From NCBI RefSeq assembly GCF_902686445.1, contig NC_062214.1, positions 55,897,177-55,961,176 on the forward strand: a stretch of DNA of 64,000 nucleotides, written 5' to 3'. The translations under genes and the position numbers were made by a program. Under the pieces are notes generated by a model. The model had not been told where the DNA came from. It was given only the letters and a program-made list of their open reading frames with translations, and did no database searches. Origin of the DNA: Sciurus carolinensis (lineage: Eukaryota; Chordata; Mammalia; Rodentia; Sciuridae). This document shows positions 1 through 11,314 of this stretch, piece by piece (position 1 is the first letter of the stretch; each line of letters starts with the position of its first letter).

Positions 1-355
1 CAGAACGCATGCTTATAAAATGGGCAAAAATGGTATCTCCCCTACACTGGCTAGAAATGAAATGAAAGAGGTACAGGAAGCACTTTCCTGGCTTAAAAAT
101 GATTTGCTGAGACCCAGGAGCAGCTTTTCCTTGCAAAACTTGGCACTTAGTTGATCTTACAGTGCCAGGGAATAGTTTTCTTGACATTTTAGTTGTTTTT
201 TGCTTATTACTGTGTTTGGTTTTTTGGTGTATATTTCTGTAATGGGAGAAAATGCAGGATATGTAAAGAAAAAAAGGAGTATTTAACTGGAATATCCTTT
301 ATTCTTAGGGTATTCACTTGGTAGCACTGACCTTCATACTTTAAAGAAACTTAGT

Positions 356-440
356 AGCAGTCATTTACTGAGTACCTACTATGCACCAGGTGCTGAGGTA
401 GATACTGTAACCAACATTCCTTAATACCGTAATAAATACT
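356..440 (-). mobile_element. MIR SINE fragment
   Basis: The text TGAGTACCTACTATGCACCAGG followed by a GTGCTGAGGT-like stretch is the reverse-complement MIR signature (consensus-like GAGCGCTTACTATGTGCCAGGCACT). It is an ancient tRNA-derived mammalian SINE and only part of it is present. Confidence 0.6.
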
Positions 441-504
441 ATATGAAATGTGTGTAGAGAATGTTGTTTCTTGGAAGAAATATGGTCTTATACTCTACAA
501 CATC

Positions 505-690
505 CTAAATGACTTTTTTACATACAGAAATACCATTATAGTCATAATCCAGGTCAAGGCGTAGAACATTTCCCTCCTTAGAAGGTCCCTTGGGCCCCTG
601 CTAATCAGCACCTCACTCAGAGACCACCATTCAGGGATAACTGGTTGATCTGCATTGTCTATTTTAGAAGTTGGTGTCACCTGCTTGCAT
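505..690 (-). mobile_element. Antisense fragment of an old LINE-1 3' region
   Basis: The order of motifs (GTAGAACATTTCCCTCC, TTGGGCCCCTG, GATAACTGGTTGATCTG, then TCTATTTTAGAAGTT) follows the antisense 3' part of old mammalian LINE-1 elements. Similarity is moderate and the ends are not defined. Confidence 0.45.
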
Positions 691-694
691 GTAC

Positions 695-1880
695 CCCTTT
701 GTGTCTGCCTTTTCTCACTCACACTGGACACAAACTGGAGAGTGACACTCTCTCCAGAGGGACAGCTATTACCCAGCACCTGCCAGTGTTGCCACTCAGG
801 ATCTCAGGCTTGTTGTTGAACACTTCTTTTCTGTAGGATGAGTGATCATTGTGGATGTTTTCCTTGAGAAACCCAATATTTGCCTTTTTGGGTCAAGTCA
901 GATGATGACTTATCACAAAAATTTCAACATGGCTCACATCAATGCATTAAAGGATAAGTAGACCCCAGGCTGGTGGGGTAATACTGTGGTATGGCAGTGA
1001 TAAAAGACAGAAGGGACAGGCTGGCCTCAAACTTCTGACCCTGAATGACTGGGAGAATCAGAGTCTATGTGACAGGGAGATTGGGAAGGGTGGAGGTTCA
1101 GGGAGTAAAGACACATGAGTTCCATGACAAGTTGGGTTGTCAGGTGGAAGGACATCCAGGGAGTTGGGCAGTCAACAGGTAGAGGTATATGGGTCTGGAA
1201 CTCAAGGAAATAAATGATCAGAATAAATAAGAGCAGCATTAAATTCTATTCAACAAATGCTAAAATATATTTTCACTGCCTATTATTGTTAAGAGAGAAA
1301 GTAGAAGAGGCAGAAAGGTAGAGAAAGAGAAAATGTCAGTCAAAAGTTTAAGGAAAGTAGGGGAAATGGAGACAGACCCAAAACATAGGGAGAGAATGGC
1401 AGAGACACTCACACACCCAAGGAAAACTGATGCCACAAGAAGGTTCAAGAGAAAGATGAAACATAGGCCTTGTCAGGGAATGGATCTTCATTGGACTTAG
1501 AGCGAGTATTGCTAACTGCATGACAACAGCCACTTGTGACTATTAGGACTTTGTGGCACAGGGATCTTTTTGAGCTGTTGCATTTTTGCAGCTAGAGATA
1601 TTGATGAAGCTAGAGCTTCTTGGCCTTTATCCCCAGGCCCAAAGAAATGAGATTAAACGACCATGATCTTAGGGATTGTGTGTACCTTAAATCTCACATC
1701 AAGGCTAAGTCCACCCCTCCAGAAGTCACCTCAGCCTTTCTGAGCATCCCTGTCTTAATAAGGGATCTGAATTTCTGGGCTACAGGTTGGTGTCAGAACC
1801 ATGTTCACCTTTGAAGGATGAAAACAGGAAGAAGAGCCATGCTATTCATTGGGCTGGTGGGAGGTCACAATACAGCTTCC
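695..1880. other. Unassigned intergenic DNA
   Basis: I recognise no repeat family, RNA gene or convincing exon here. The minus-strand frames at 1027-1239, 1260-1448 and 1348-1533 are short, overlap each other and lack any motif. Confidence 0.5.
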
Positions 1881-1881
1881 C

Positions 1882-2082
1882 TTTTATTTATTTATTTATT
1901 TAACCCAGTTGTGATTAACCACTGAGCAACATCCCATCCCTTTTTAATATTTTATTTACAGATAGGGTTTTCCTGAGTTGCTTAGGTCCTCACTGAGTTG
2001 CTGAGGCTGGCTTTGAACTTATAATCCTCCTGCCTCAGCCTCCCCAGTCTCTGGGATTACAGGTGTGTGCCTCTGTGCCCAA
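1882..2082 (-). mobile_element. B1-ID dimeric SINE
   Basis: A TTTA-rich tail in reverse is followed by a degenerate ID unit (ACCACTGAGCAACATCCCATCCC) and then an antisense B1 unit with GCTGAGGCTGGC, CCTCCTGCCTCAGCCTCCC and GGGATTACAGG. This is the dimer that recurs through the window. The ID part is more decayed than in younger copies. Confidence 0.88.
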
Positions 2083-2084
2083 CC

Positions 2085-3595
2085 CTGCTTCTCTTTCTTA
2101 CCTCTTATTTTCCACAATTGAAAGAAGGGCATCAGTTAGTCCCTATGTAGTGCCGACAGAATGAAACCCTCTGGCAGGTCCTAAGTCTTGTGCGTATGGA
2201 TGAAATAGACATCCAGCTATCAAGGAACATTTACGATGTAATTAGCCAGCACAAAAAAAAATCTACAGAGTGACTTCAAACCTTAACAAGCCAATATATA
2301 CATATGAGCAAGTTAGTATCAAGCAAAACTCACTGATCAAGAGGAGAGAGGAGACTGATGTGGAGTAGAGAATGGTCAGAACTGAGCGGGGTCATCAGAA
2401 AAATCAAGACAATTCTATGAATTCATTGGGAGAGAAATAAATAGAAGTTACACTGGAGCAACAGAAAGAGCTTCCTCCCAAAACACCCTGTCTGAAAATC
2501 AGCATTTCCCTGAACCAGGTGAGCTGGGTCTCACTCCCTGTTCAAATCTCACATATATGCATTTCGTCCCCATTTCTGGCCCCTCCTCATGCCTTGGTTG
2601 GAAACGCGGCTTTTCCAGAGTCAAAAGCCAGAACACAAGGCACCTATTCACCCTGCCAGGTTTGAAATTCTCCTCCGAAATTCCTTTCACTGCAACGCCT
2701 TCTCCCAAGTACACTGTGCATCTTTTCAAATTTCAGACATAAACAGCGGCGTGGCCCTGCCTGGCTACCCTTCTCACTCTCCTGATAAAAATAGAAAGGG
2801 CTGAGGTGGAGGGAACCTGGGCACAGTGGGGGTTTTGTGGATCAGCTGTTTGTTCGGGTGTTCCTGACCCTCTCTGCCTATTTTGGGGAGGGGTGTCTCT
2901 GGGGAGGAGCTTCAAGGAGGATTCTTGGAGGATTTGTCATCCCAAGCACCTCAGTCCCTTCCATTCTGGACCAAAGACACATCCCTGTGATTGTGTGTTT
3001 AACTTCGTGTCCCAGGGAGAGACACGTTTACCTGTGGTTACTGGCTTGGGTGTGAACCCTGCTAGTTTTGGGGGATGGAGACGGTGGTGAGAAGGAGTTG
3101 CCGAGCCATGTTTGCATAAACTATCGGCAGGGGAACCTTTGCTGGACACCCAGTTACCCATGGTGGAGTCTCGGGTGTGGTGTGAGTTTAAGTCAAGATG
3201 GGCTCCGTGACCCTGAGAGCAAGTGAAGGGCTTTTGGGGTAACTACTACTCAGGCAGTTGGTTGCTGCTGTAAGGGACAGGGAGAGTGAGAAGCCGCCAA
3301 CTGCAGTTTGCTGAGCTAGGGCTGAGGAGAGCTGTTCTGGTGCTGACTACCCCACTTAGTAGGGATGTGAGGCAAGGCCTCAGTTTCTTCCTCAGGAAAA
3401 GGGGAATTGCAGTATCCCCATTGAAGAAGGGATTCTATCACTTCTCTGCTATAACCACCCAGAGGCTTTGGGTTACACTGAGGGCAACTTGGCTAATGTC
3501 CTGGCCTTGTCCACCTTCCTCACCGCATCTCCTTCGTCTCCCCCTGGGGTCACCTGTGTGCTTGCTCTTACGTGGTTGACCACCTCATCTTCATG
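2085..3595. other. Unassigned intergenic DNA
   Basis: No repeat family or gene is recognisable. The stretch 2500-3580 is moderately GC-rich and holds several overlapping short frames on both strands (2806-3090 +, 2937-3161 -, 3286-3579 +), none with a domain or motif that I recognise. Confidence 0.45.
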
Positions 3596-3599
3596 TTGT

Positions 3600-3846
3600 A
3601 AATATCAGAGAGGCCTCCCCTGATCATTCTGCCTCTCTACTTCTGCTTCTCTACTTCGGTCAACCTGTTTCAGCCCCTCGTTCCTTCCCTTCCCAGCTCA
3701 GGCCTTAGCTTGCCAGTTCCTCATTCAGTGTCTACCTCCCCCCCTCATCAGATTGTGAGCTTCACGAGGGCAAGGCACATGTCCCCAGCTTCCATCAGTG
3801 GTGACACATGCAGTCCCCTGATAAATATTTGTAGAGTGAATGAATA
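3600..3846 (+). mobile_element. L2 LINE 3' end
   Basis: The text runs from an AGGCCTCCCCTGATCA-like block to TGTGAGCTTCACGAGGGCAAGG and ends with ATAAATATTTGTAGAGTGAA. This is the typical 3' end of an L2 LINE (consensus-like ..GAGCTCCTTGAGGGCAGGGA..AATAAATATTTGTTGAATGAA). Confidence 0.8.
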
Positions 3847-3894
3847 GGTCTATTTTGTATGCCCCGTGTCTGGCACATTTCAATGCTCTGAAAA

Positions 3895-4130
3895 TGAATC
3901 ATAATTACTCACATGCGTTGGGCACTAGGTGCTAGGGGTTGTTCTCAGCACTTTATGTTTAGTAACTCATTCAGTAACCATAGTGACCTGATGATTTGTA
4001 AATATCCATCACACGTTATTCCTGTTTTACAAAAAACAGGAAACAGAGGCCCAGAAAGAGCAAGACCCTTGCCCAAGATTGCACAACTAATGAGTGGCAG
4101 AGCTGAGATTCATGCCAGGAATGGCGGTGG
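3895..4130 (-). mobile_element. MIR SINE
   Basis: Near full-length antisense MIR: GTTGGGCACTAGGTGCTAG, then GTTTTACAAAAAACAGGAAAC, then GCCCAAGATTGCACAACTAA and GTGGCAGAGCTGAGATTC. The order matches the reverse complement of MIR. Confidence 0.85.
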
Positions 4131-4134
4131 TACG

Positions 4135-6240
4135 AGCTGTTTAAATGATGGGAGGGAAGGTTGGCTTGACAGGTAAAGGTCACGGCCAGGGGCTTGAGCT
4201 GAGCAGGGTTGGGAGCCAAGGAAGAAGTCCAGAAGCCCCATGACGCCCATGAGATAGCAAGTTAGAGTGCTGGCAGAGACTGAGTCACACCAGACTTGTG
4301 GGGGTGCCAGGCTGAAGGTGGTGCCTGGACGATGTTTCTGCTTAGGACCCTCAGGTAGGAGTTCTCTGTGGCCAAAAAGAAGCCACAAAGAGGCAAGCTC
4401 AATCTGTCTTTAGTCAGACCAGGCAAGAAGCACTGGGTTCCAGATTCCAGCATCAGATGTCAGATCATAGGTCACAACTCAACTCTGGGATTCAGTTGCC
4501 ACCTTGGTTTGCCACTGATAGCCATGCAACTCTTACCATGACCCTCTGCTGAACTCACCCAGAGTAGGCGAGGTTTATACTGATGCCCTGGGGACCTGAC
4601 TGACCCCATCACTGGGTCTCTGTGCCAGAACTGCCCTGATGGGGACCTGGGAATTTGGTGGAACCCCATTTAGTGCTCAGTTTGCCCACAGTCTAGGCCA
4701 CTCTAGGAATGAGAGGAAGGCAACCTCATCTTCATGACTGATCTTCCACAACCACAGGTCCTTAGGAGTAGAGGCCCCACTTACCACATCTCCTTGAGTC
4801 TGAGTCTTTGAGACAATGTGATAGGGCCAGGGTACTAGGAAGGATTAGGTCTCCTCTTAGCCCTAAGATGGTTAACTTCTCTGGAGCCCCTGTTCTTTCC
4901 TGTGGCTTTATTCCTTGTCTCCTGGGACCAGTCTTTTGGGCCATTGAGCTCTCCAAAATGTGGAAGCATGGATAAGAGTTGGTTGAGGCTCTACTAGCTG
5001 CTGGAGACTTCCCATCTTGGGACATGTTAAGGGCTTAACTGCTCAGCTAATCAATGGGGAGCTCTGCTACTCCACAGGATGGATACAGGCAAAGGATGGA
5101 GCATCTTGTGTGGTGAGAACAAAAAATCAAGAGGCATCCCTGGTGCACATGGGGTTCAGCTTTCCTGAATATGTCTTATATCTGGTTTTAAGGTATAAGA
5201 CTAAGATATTCCAAGATGTCTCCTTATGCAAAGCACACAGGACCAAATCCAGGCAGTTGTGCTGAGACCAGGATCTGAGAAGCTTCAAATTGTTCTGGTC
5301 TTGTTCCAGAGAGCCACTGGAACCCTTGGCCTGGATCCATCCCCGCAAACTCTGAAACTGAGTAATGGAAGACTAAGAAGAACCAGGGATGGGGAATGGA
5401 GGTGGGGACCAGGAGCCAGGTCATAGGAGAAGGCCTAACCATCTATGGTATGCATCTGCTGTGCAGGACAGGGCTTACCTGAAAGCAGGCAGAAGTTTCA
5501 TGAGAAACCAGAGTCAGAACAGACACAGGGAAGGGTTAAGGAGTGAGGTCAAAGAGGTCAAGCCTTCAGAACATGAAGTTCTGATTGGAGCTGTGGATTG
5601 GGACTTGGGATTGGAGTAGTCAAGAAAAGGGGACACCCAGGCTGGTTCTCTACAGAGTGGAGAATGTCCCCAACATGTCTTATTGAAAGCCAAGTCTCAC
5701 TGTTGGGACTTTGTTGATGAAGAATCTAGGGAAGGGATTGGCATGACTGGCACATGGCACACCTGGGCAAAAGAGAGGAGAAGAAGAGGCAGGAAAGAAT
5801 ACCTGGAGAGGTCATCCTGAGGGGACTTGATTTGGATGGAGAGGGAGGCACAGAGAACTCAGAGGACACCAAGGGATATGAATAGGAGACAACTGGTGTT
5901 GATCTTTCTAAGTGTCAAAATTCTACTCCATCATATCATCAGGGCCCAAGATGCTAAACCATCCTGAGAGCTTCTCCCAATCTCTGGGGTCAAAATTTAC
6001 CTTCTTCTTAGATTCTCTGCTTGTTAGTCCTTGTCATAGGTGCTTTGTGCTGGAGTGAATTACAGGTGTGTCCCCTAAGTCTGATCTGACTGTGGGCAGG
6101 ATGTTATTGCAGGGAACCCCCCATTCTGCACCTGTTATTTGAGTTCCAGGACAACCTGCCTCCCAGGCATCTGGGTTGTTTGTTTAAAACATACCCCAGA
6201 CTTGCTGAATCAGATTTTCCGAGACTGGTTCCTTTCCCAA
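4135..6240. other. Unassigned intergenic DNA
   Basis: About 2.1 kb with no clear repeat or gene. Short frames at 4762-5025 (-), 5017-5265 (+) and 5389-5619 (+) lack recognisable motifs. The last ~75 bases (CCAGACTTGCTGAATCAGA) weakly resemble a MER5-type hAT fragment. Confidence 0.45.
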
Positions 6241-6493
6241 ATCTATACTTAAAAAAACGAATTTTACTTAAGTGTAAAATGTGCTCAATTGTAGGGTACA
6301 GTTAGTGAATTTTGATAAGTTGACACATGTATCCTCACCACCATCACAACATACAGCATTTCTTTTCCACCAGAACGTTCTCTCCTGCCCATTTGCTATC
6401 GGTCATGTCCTCTTCCTTGCCCCGATAACCATTACTTTTGGTCAGAGTATATTCGTTTTATTCTTTGCAGAATTTCATATAAATGGAACCATA

Positions 6494-6949
6494 TGTTATA
6501 GTGGATTGTATGTTGACCCCAAAGATTTCATGTTCCTTATTCTGGGAACCTGTAAATGTTACTTTATTTGGGCAAAGTATCTTTGCAGATGGAATTAAGT
6601 TAAGAATTTTGAGATTAGATGATTCTGGATTATCTAGGTGGGTCCTGAACACCATCATAAGTGTATTTTAGAAGAGAGGTAGAGGGAAAGTCTCTCTCAC
6701 TCACACACGTGACAAGGCTATGTAAAGAAGGTGGTAGAGATTGGAGTGAAGGAATGCCAAGCAATTCCAGGAGCCACCAGAAGTTAGGAGAGATGAGGAA
6801 TGAATTCTCTCTCAGAGTTTCAAGAGGGAGTGTGACCCTGCTGACACCTTCATTTTGGACTTCCAGAACTGTGAGAGAATAAATTTCTGTGGTTTTAAGC
6901 CAGCAAAGTTGTGGTAATGTTTTAACAGTAGCCCTAAAAAATGAATGCA
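6494..6949 (+). mobile_element. MLT1-type LTR (ERVL-MaLR)
   Basis: Starts TGTTATAGTGGATTGTATGTTGACCCC-like, includes GGAATTAAGTTAAGAATTTTGAGATTAGATGAT and CCTGCTGACACCTTC..TTGGACTTCCAGAACTGTGAG, then an AATAAA and ..GTAGCCCTAAAAA. This is a solitary LTR of a mammalian MaLR retroelement sitting inside the antisense LINE-1. LINE-1 text resumes right after it (GTGGTATGCATTTTTATGTG). Confidence 0.85.
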
Positions 6950-7749
6950 TGTGGTATGCATTTTTATGTGTCCTAACTTCTTTTGCTCATCTTGATTTTC
7001 ATATTCTTCCATTTCATTGTATGAATAAATCACAACTTGTTTATTTGTTTCACCTATTAGTAGATGTTTGGAGTTATGTTCAGATTCAGGCTATCATGAG
7101 TAAAGCTGTTATGAACCGGTTTGTACAAGGATACATAAATTTTTTATTTCCCTTGGGTAAATATCTAGAAGTGTAATTGTTGGGTTATATGATGATCATA
7201 TTTCAATTTAATAAGAAACTATGAAATAGTTTTCCCACTATGAAAAATGATTGTACCATTTTTCATTCCTATAAGCAATATGTGAGCACTCCAGTTCCTT
7301 CACATTTTTGCCAACGTTTATTTTGTTAGTCTTTTAAATTTTAGTTGTTTAAATGAAACCACCATGTTGTGGTTTTAATTTACATGTTTCTAATGACTAA
7401 TGATGCTGAACATTAGTTAGTATGCTAATTGGACGTTTGTATATCTTCTTTCTGAAATGTCTGTTCAGATCTTTTGCTCATTGTGCTTATGTGTGGTACT
7501 GGGGGTTGTTTACTTTTTTATTGACCTTCTAGGATTCTTTATGTATTTTAGATTCAAGCCCTTTGTTCAACATAAGTATTGCAAATATTTTCTGCCAGTC
7601 TGTGGACTTTCCTTTTTGTTTCCATAACAGTAAATTATAAGAGCAGAGGTCTTTACTTTTGATGAAGCCTAGATTTTCAATTTTTTTCTTTTATAGTTGG
7701 TACTTTTTTCTTTGTTCTACCTAGAAAATCAGGGTCACAAAGGGTTAGC

Positions 7750-7774
7750 ATGTGTGTGTTTGTTTGTGTGTATT

Positions 7775-7815
<41 letters not shown>
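7750..7815. repeat. (TG)n-(AG)n microsatellite
   Basis: An imperfect TG run switches to a pure AG run within the LINE-1. Confidence 0.95.
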
Positions 7816-8384
7816 AATTAAGGTCACAAAGATTTTCTTCTGTTTTCTTTGAGAAGTTTTAAAGTTTTAACCTTTATGTTTATGTTTATGACTCTTTTTG
7901 AGTTACTTCTTGTGTGTGGTGTGAGGTAAGAATTAATTTTTTTTTCCTTATAGATATTCAGTTTTCCAGAACCATTTGTTGAAAATATAGGTTTCTCTCC
8001 CATTGCATTGCCTTGGCACCTTTGTTGAAAATCAGCATGAAGGTCTATTTTTTTACTTTTTATTCTATTAATATCTATCCTCATACCAATGCCACACTCT
8101 CCTAATTGTAATTTTATATTTTATAGTTTTACTTGAAATAGGGTAAACATCTCTTTTTCAAAAATTGTTTGGTTTTCTTAAGGTCATTTGCCTTTCCATA
8201 TAAATTTAAATATCCACTTAACAGTTTCAATAAAATACCTTCTGGAATTCTGATGGGGATTGAGTTGAATATATTTGGGATGAATTGACATTTTGACAGT
8301 ATTGTGTATTGCCATCCACGAATATGGTATATCTTCAATTTGTTTAGGTTTTCTTTTTCTTAGCAGTTTTTTTTTCAGTTTACA

Positions 8385-8930
8385 TAGTAGAGGTTTATTG
8401 CAAGACTTGAAATTTCAAATTATGCCCTGATGTCTTTGAGCCTTCCAGGACCCCAAAGTCCTAACCTTGAGTTTCTCTGCTTTCACTAGATATGCTCCCC
8501 ACCTAGGAGGAAAGACTCCCCAATAGCCAGATCAGCTACACTCTACCAGGTTCTTGACCTAACCTGCTTAGTTCCCTGCAAGACTATGGAATTATTCAAG
8601 CAAATCAATCACATCTCCTATGGGACTTCACTATTGTGGCACTTCACTATTGTCACTGCAAAGCCTGCCTCCCCCAAACGTACTGATTCTCTGTGTTCTC
8701 AAGAGCAGCACATGTGTGGCTGTATGGCATATGGCATCCTTCTTTCCCTAGGTTGTGAGATTATGAGACAAATAGGTTGCTGTCATCTCTTCTGCCAAGT
8801 GTTGGGTGTTGGGTGTTCAACCATCTCATACTCTTCAGGAAAGCATGGGGAATTGAGAATCTTTCCCTCACCAACAGGGTGAATAGGAGGTGGAACAACA
8901 AGTTTTAACAATTTTTTTAAGTATGTCTCT
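8385..8930. other. Unidentified segment between two LINE-1 pieces, perhaps a retroposed copy on the minus strand
   Basis: This block is unlike the LINE-1 on each side. Read on the minus strand it ends with CAATAAA (8394-8400) and, about 20 nt further, a run of nine A (8368-8376), as in a polyadenylated copy. It holds two short tandem duplications: ACTTCACTATTGT at 8625-8637 and 8641-8653, and GTGTTGG units near 8796-8816. LINE-1 similarity may still run into its left end, so the polyadenylation reading is uncertain. I recognise no coding content. Confidence 0.35.
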
Positions 8931-8989
8931 AAGAAATATTATTTTTTAAAGTTGTGATAAAACATTCATAATATAAAATTCACCATTTT

Positions 8990-10530
8990 TAAGAGACTGA
9001 GAATAGCCAAGGCAAGCCTTACTTAGCAAGAAGAGTGAAGCAGGAGGTATCACACTACCAGACCTTAAACTATATTACAGAGCAATAGTAACAAAAATGG
9101 CATGGTATTGGCACAAAAATAGACAAGTAGACCAATGGTACAAAATAGAAGACACAGACAAACCCATATAAATACAGTTATCTTATACTAGAAAAAGGTG
9201 CAAAAAAATATACATGGGAGAAAAGATAGCCTAGTCAACAAAGGTGTTGGGAAAACTAGAAATCCATAATGTAACAAAATGAAATTAAACCTGTATCTTG
9301 CATTCTGCACAAAAATCAACTCAAAGTAGATCAAAGACTTAGGCACTAAAACAGAGGTGCTGCACCTAACAGAGGAAAAAGGAGGCCCAAATCTTCATCA
9401 TGTTGACTTAGGACCTGACTTCCTTCACAGGACTCCTAAAGTGCAAGAAGTAAAATTAAGAATCAAAATATGGGACAGATTCAAACTAAAAATCTTCTCA
9501 GCAAAGGAAATAATAATTTGAAGAGAGAGCCTACGGAATGGGAAAAAATCCTTACCACATGCACCTCAGATAGAGCACTAATCTCCAAGATAGATAAAGA
9601 ACTCAAAAAACTTAACACCAAAAAAAAAAAAAAGAAAGAAAAAGAAAAAATAACTCAATCAATAAATGGGCTAAGGAACTGAACAAACACTTCACAGAAG
9701 AAAAAGAATCAATCAACAAACATGTGAAAAAATGTTTATTATCTCTTGCGATTAGAGAAATGCAAATCAAAACTGCTCTAAGATTTCATCTCACACTAGT
9801 CAGAATGGCAATTATCAAAAATACAAGCAATAATAAATGTTGACAAGGATGTGGGGTAAAAGGTACACCTGCACATCTGGAACTCAGATTGACACAACCA
9901 CTTTGGAAAGCAGTGTGGAGATTCCTCAGAAAACTTGGAATGGACCCACCATTTGACCCACCTATCCCACTCCTTGGCATATACCCAAAGGACTTAAAAT
10001 CAGCATACTACAGTAATGCAGCCACACCAATGTTTATAGCAGCTCAATTCACAATAGCTAGATTGTGGAACCAACCTAGATGCCCTTCAATAGATGAATG
10101 GATAAAGAAACATATGCACAATGAAATATTACTCAGTCATAAAGAAGAATACAATTATGACATTTTCAGGTAAATGGATGAAGTTGGAGAGTATCATGCT
10201 AAGTGAGATAAGCCAATCCCCAAAATCCAAAGGCCGAATGATCTCTCTGATAAGCAGATGATGATGCATAATGGGGGGTGGGAGGGAGGCAAGAATGGAG
10301 GAAGAATGGATTGTATAGAGGAAAAGAGGGGAGGGGAGGGATTGGGGGAAGGAAAAATGTTGGAATGAGACAAACACCATTACCCTCTGTACATGTAAGA
10401 TTACACAAGTGGTGTGACTCTACATCGTGTACAACCAGAGAAATGTAAAGTTGTACTCCATTTGTGTACAATGAATCAAAATTCATTCTGCTGTCATGTA
10501 TATCTAAATAGAACAAACAATAAAATATAA
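8990..10530 (+). mobile_element. 5'-truncated LINE-1, sense, nested
   Basis: A 1.5-kb sense LINE-1 carries the ORF2 3' part, a G-rich polypurine 3' UTR (GAGGGGAGGGGAGGG near 10328) and an A-rich end (CAATAAAATATAAAAA). It is flanked by a 14-base target-site duplication with one mismatch: AAATTCACCATTTT at 8976-8989 and AAAGTCACCATTTT at 10531-10544. Insertion into the older antisense LINE-1 is therefore direct from the sequence. Confidence 0.92.
9000..10175 (+). pseudogene. LINE-1 ORF2 C-terminal fossil
   Basis: This encodes the last third of the LINE-1 ORF2 protein in broken frames. Clear stretches are [19 protein letters not shown] text near 9060-9115 (DNA: ACAGAGCAATAGTAACAAAAATGGCATGG), a frame at 9470-9682 and one at 9889-10173. 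The last has LWKAVWRFLRKLG, PIPLLGIYPKD, FIAAQFTIARLWNQP and CPSIDEWIKK, the hallmark end of ORF2. Frameshifts, including an A run at 9621-9633, and stops make it non-functional. The reverse-transcriptase and endonuclease parts were lost by 5' truncation. Confidence 0.9.
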
Positions 10531-10659
10531 AAAGTCACCATTTTAACCATTTTAAATGCATAGATCAGTGGAGTAAGTACCCTCACATTGTTGTGCAACT
10601 ATCACCACCATCCATCTCTAGAACTCTTTTAATCCTGCAAAATTGAAACTATACTATAT

Positions 10660-10662
<3 letters not shown>

Positions 10663-10704
<42 letters not shown>
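10663..10704. repeat. (CA)n microsatellite
   Basis: About 21 uninterrupted CA units in the old LINE-1 3' region. Confidence 0.97.
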
Positions 10705-10707
<3 letters not shown>

Positions 10708-11096
10708 TTCATTCATCCAACCTTTGGCAACCATTCTTTCTGTACCTATGAATTTGATTACTCTAAGTGTCTCATGTAAGTGGGATTAAATAGTATTTTC
10801 TTTTGGCAACTGATCATTTTGCATAATGTCCTTAAAGTGTATCCATGTTGTAGCATATGTCAGAATCTCCTCCCTTTTAAAAACCGAATAATACTCCATT
10901 GTATATATTTACTACAGTTTGTTTATTCACTCGTTTTTCAATGGATCATATTTTTTTGGTGCTGTTGGGATAGCATTACATTTTAGATTTCCTTTTTCAA
11001 ATGATTTGTTGCTCAGATCTGAATTTTTTTTTGATCAAGTGCCTCTGTTGATTCTTCTTCCTTCTGAAGTATGAGACTCTTTAATTACAAGGCAGT

Positions 11097-11205
11097 TATT
11101 CTTTTTTAATGTTTTTATTAGTGCGTTATAGTTACACATAATAGTGGGGTTCATTTTGAAATAATCACAAATTCGTGTAACACAGGTTGCTCATTTTCAA
11201 TCCCT
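11097..11205 (-). mobile_element. Antisense end of a LINE-1 3' UTR
   Basis: Contains TTTTTATTAGTGCGTTATAG and TACACATAATAGTGGGGTTC, the antisense version of the LINE-1 3' terminus. The same motif recurs at 14738, 16110, 16285 and 61385, and in sense at 48229. Confidence 0.7.
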
Positions 11206-11224
11206 CAGTACTTCTTTCTCTCAA

Positions 11225-11312
11225 CAATGATTCTTAACCAGGAATATGAATAACAATCACTCAGTACCAGAGCTCCACCCTTGGTCTGGATGAAGCCCTC
11301 AGACTTGTGTGT
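11225..11312. mobile_element. MER5-type hAT fragment
   Basis: AATGATTCTTAACCAGGAATATGAATAACAATCACTC followed by AGAGCTCCACCC resembles a terminal half of a MER5-like non-autonomous hAT element. Only a fragment is present. Confidence 0.45.
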
Positions 11313-11314
11313 TT

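Larger units (their letters stand above)
6241..8380 (-). mobile_element. Old LINE-1 (L1M type), antisense, split by an MLT1 LTR
   Basis: The plus strand reads as the reverse complement of a LINE-1 3' half. It contains TAAAGCTGTTATGAACC, CCCTTGGGTAAATATCTAGAAGTG, CTTTTGCTCATTGTG, TTCTGCCAGTCTGTGG, ATTCAGTTTTCCAGAACCATTTGTTGA and CTTCTGGAATTCTGATGGGGA. These mark the ORF2 3' part and 3' UTR. All frames are broken. The region 6494-6949 is a later LTR insertion and 7750-7815 is a microsatellite. The left-hand end of the match near 8380 is blurred. Confidence 0.85.
8935..11000 (-). mobile_element. Old LINE-1 3' end, antisense, interrupted
   Basis: The pieces 8935-8989 (GTTGTGATAAAACATTCATAATATAAAATTCACC, written here in shortened form) and 10545-11000 are parts of one old antisense LINE-1 3' end. 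The right piece has GTGCAACTATCACCACCATCCA, GTGTATCCATGTTGTAGCAT and AATAATACTCCATTGTATATA. The younger LINE-1 at 8990-10530 separates them. A CA microsatellite (10663-10704) lies within. Confidence 0.8.

Noticed and set aside
9889..10173. A conserved-looking 94-codon protein
   Set aside because: It is the C-terminal end of LINE-1 ORF2 in a truncated, frameshifted copy, not a host gene.
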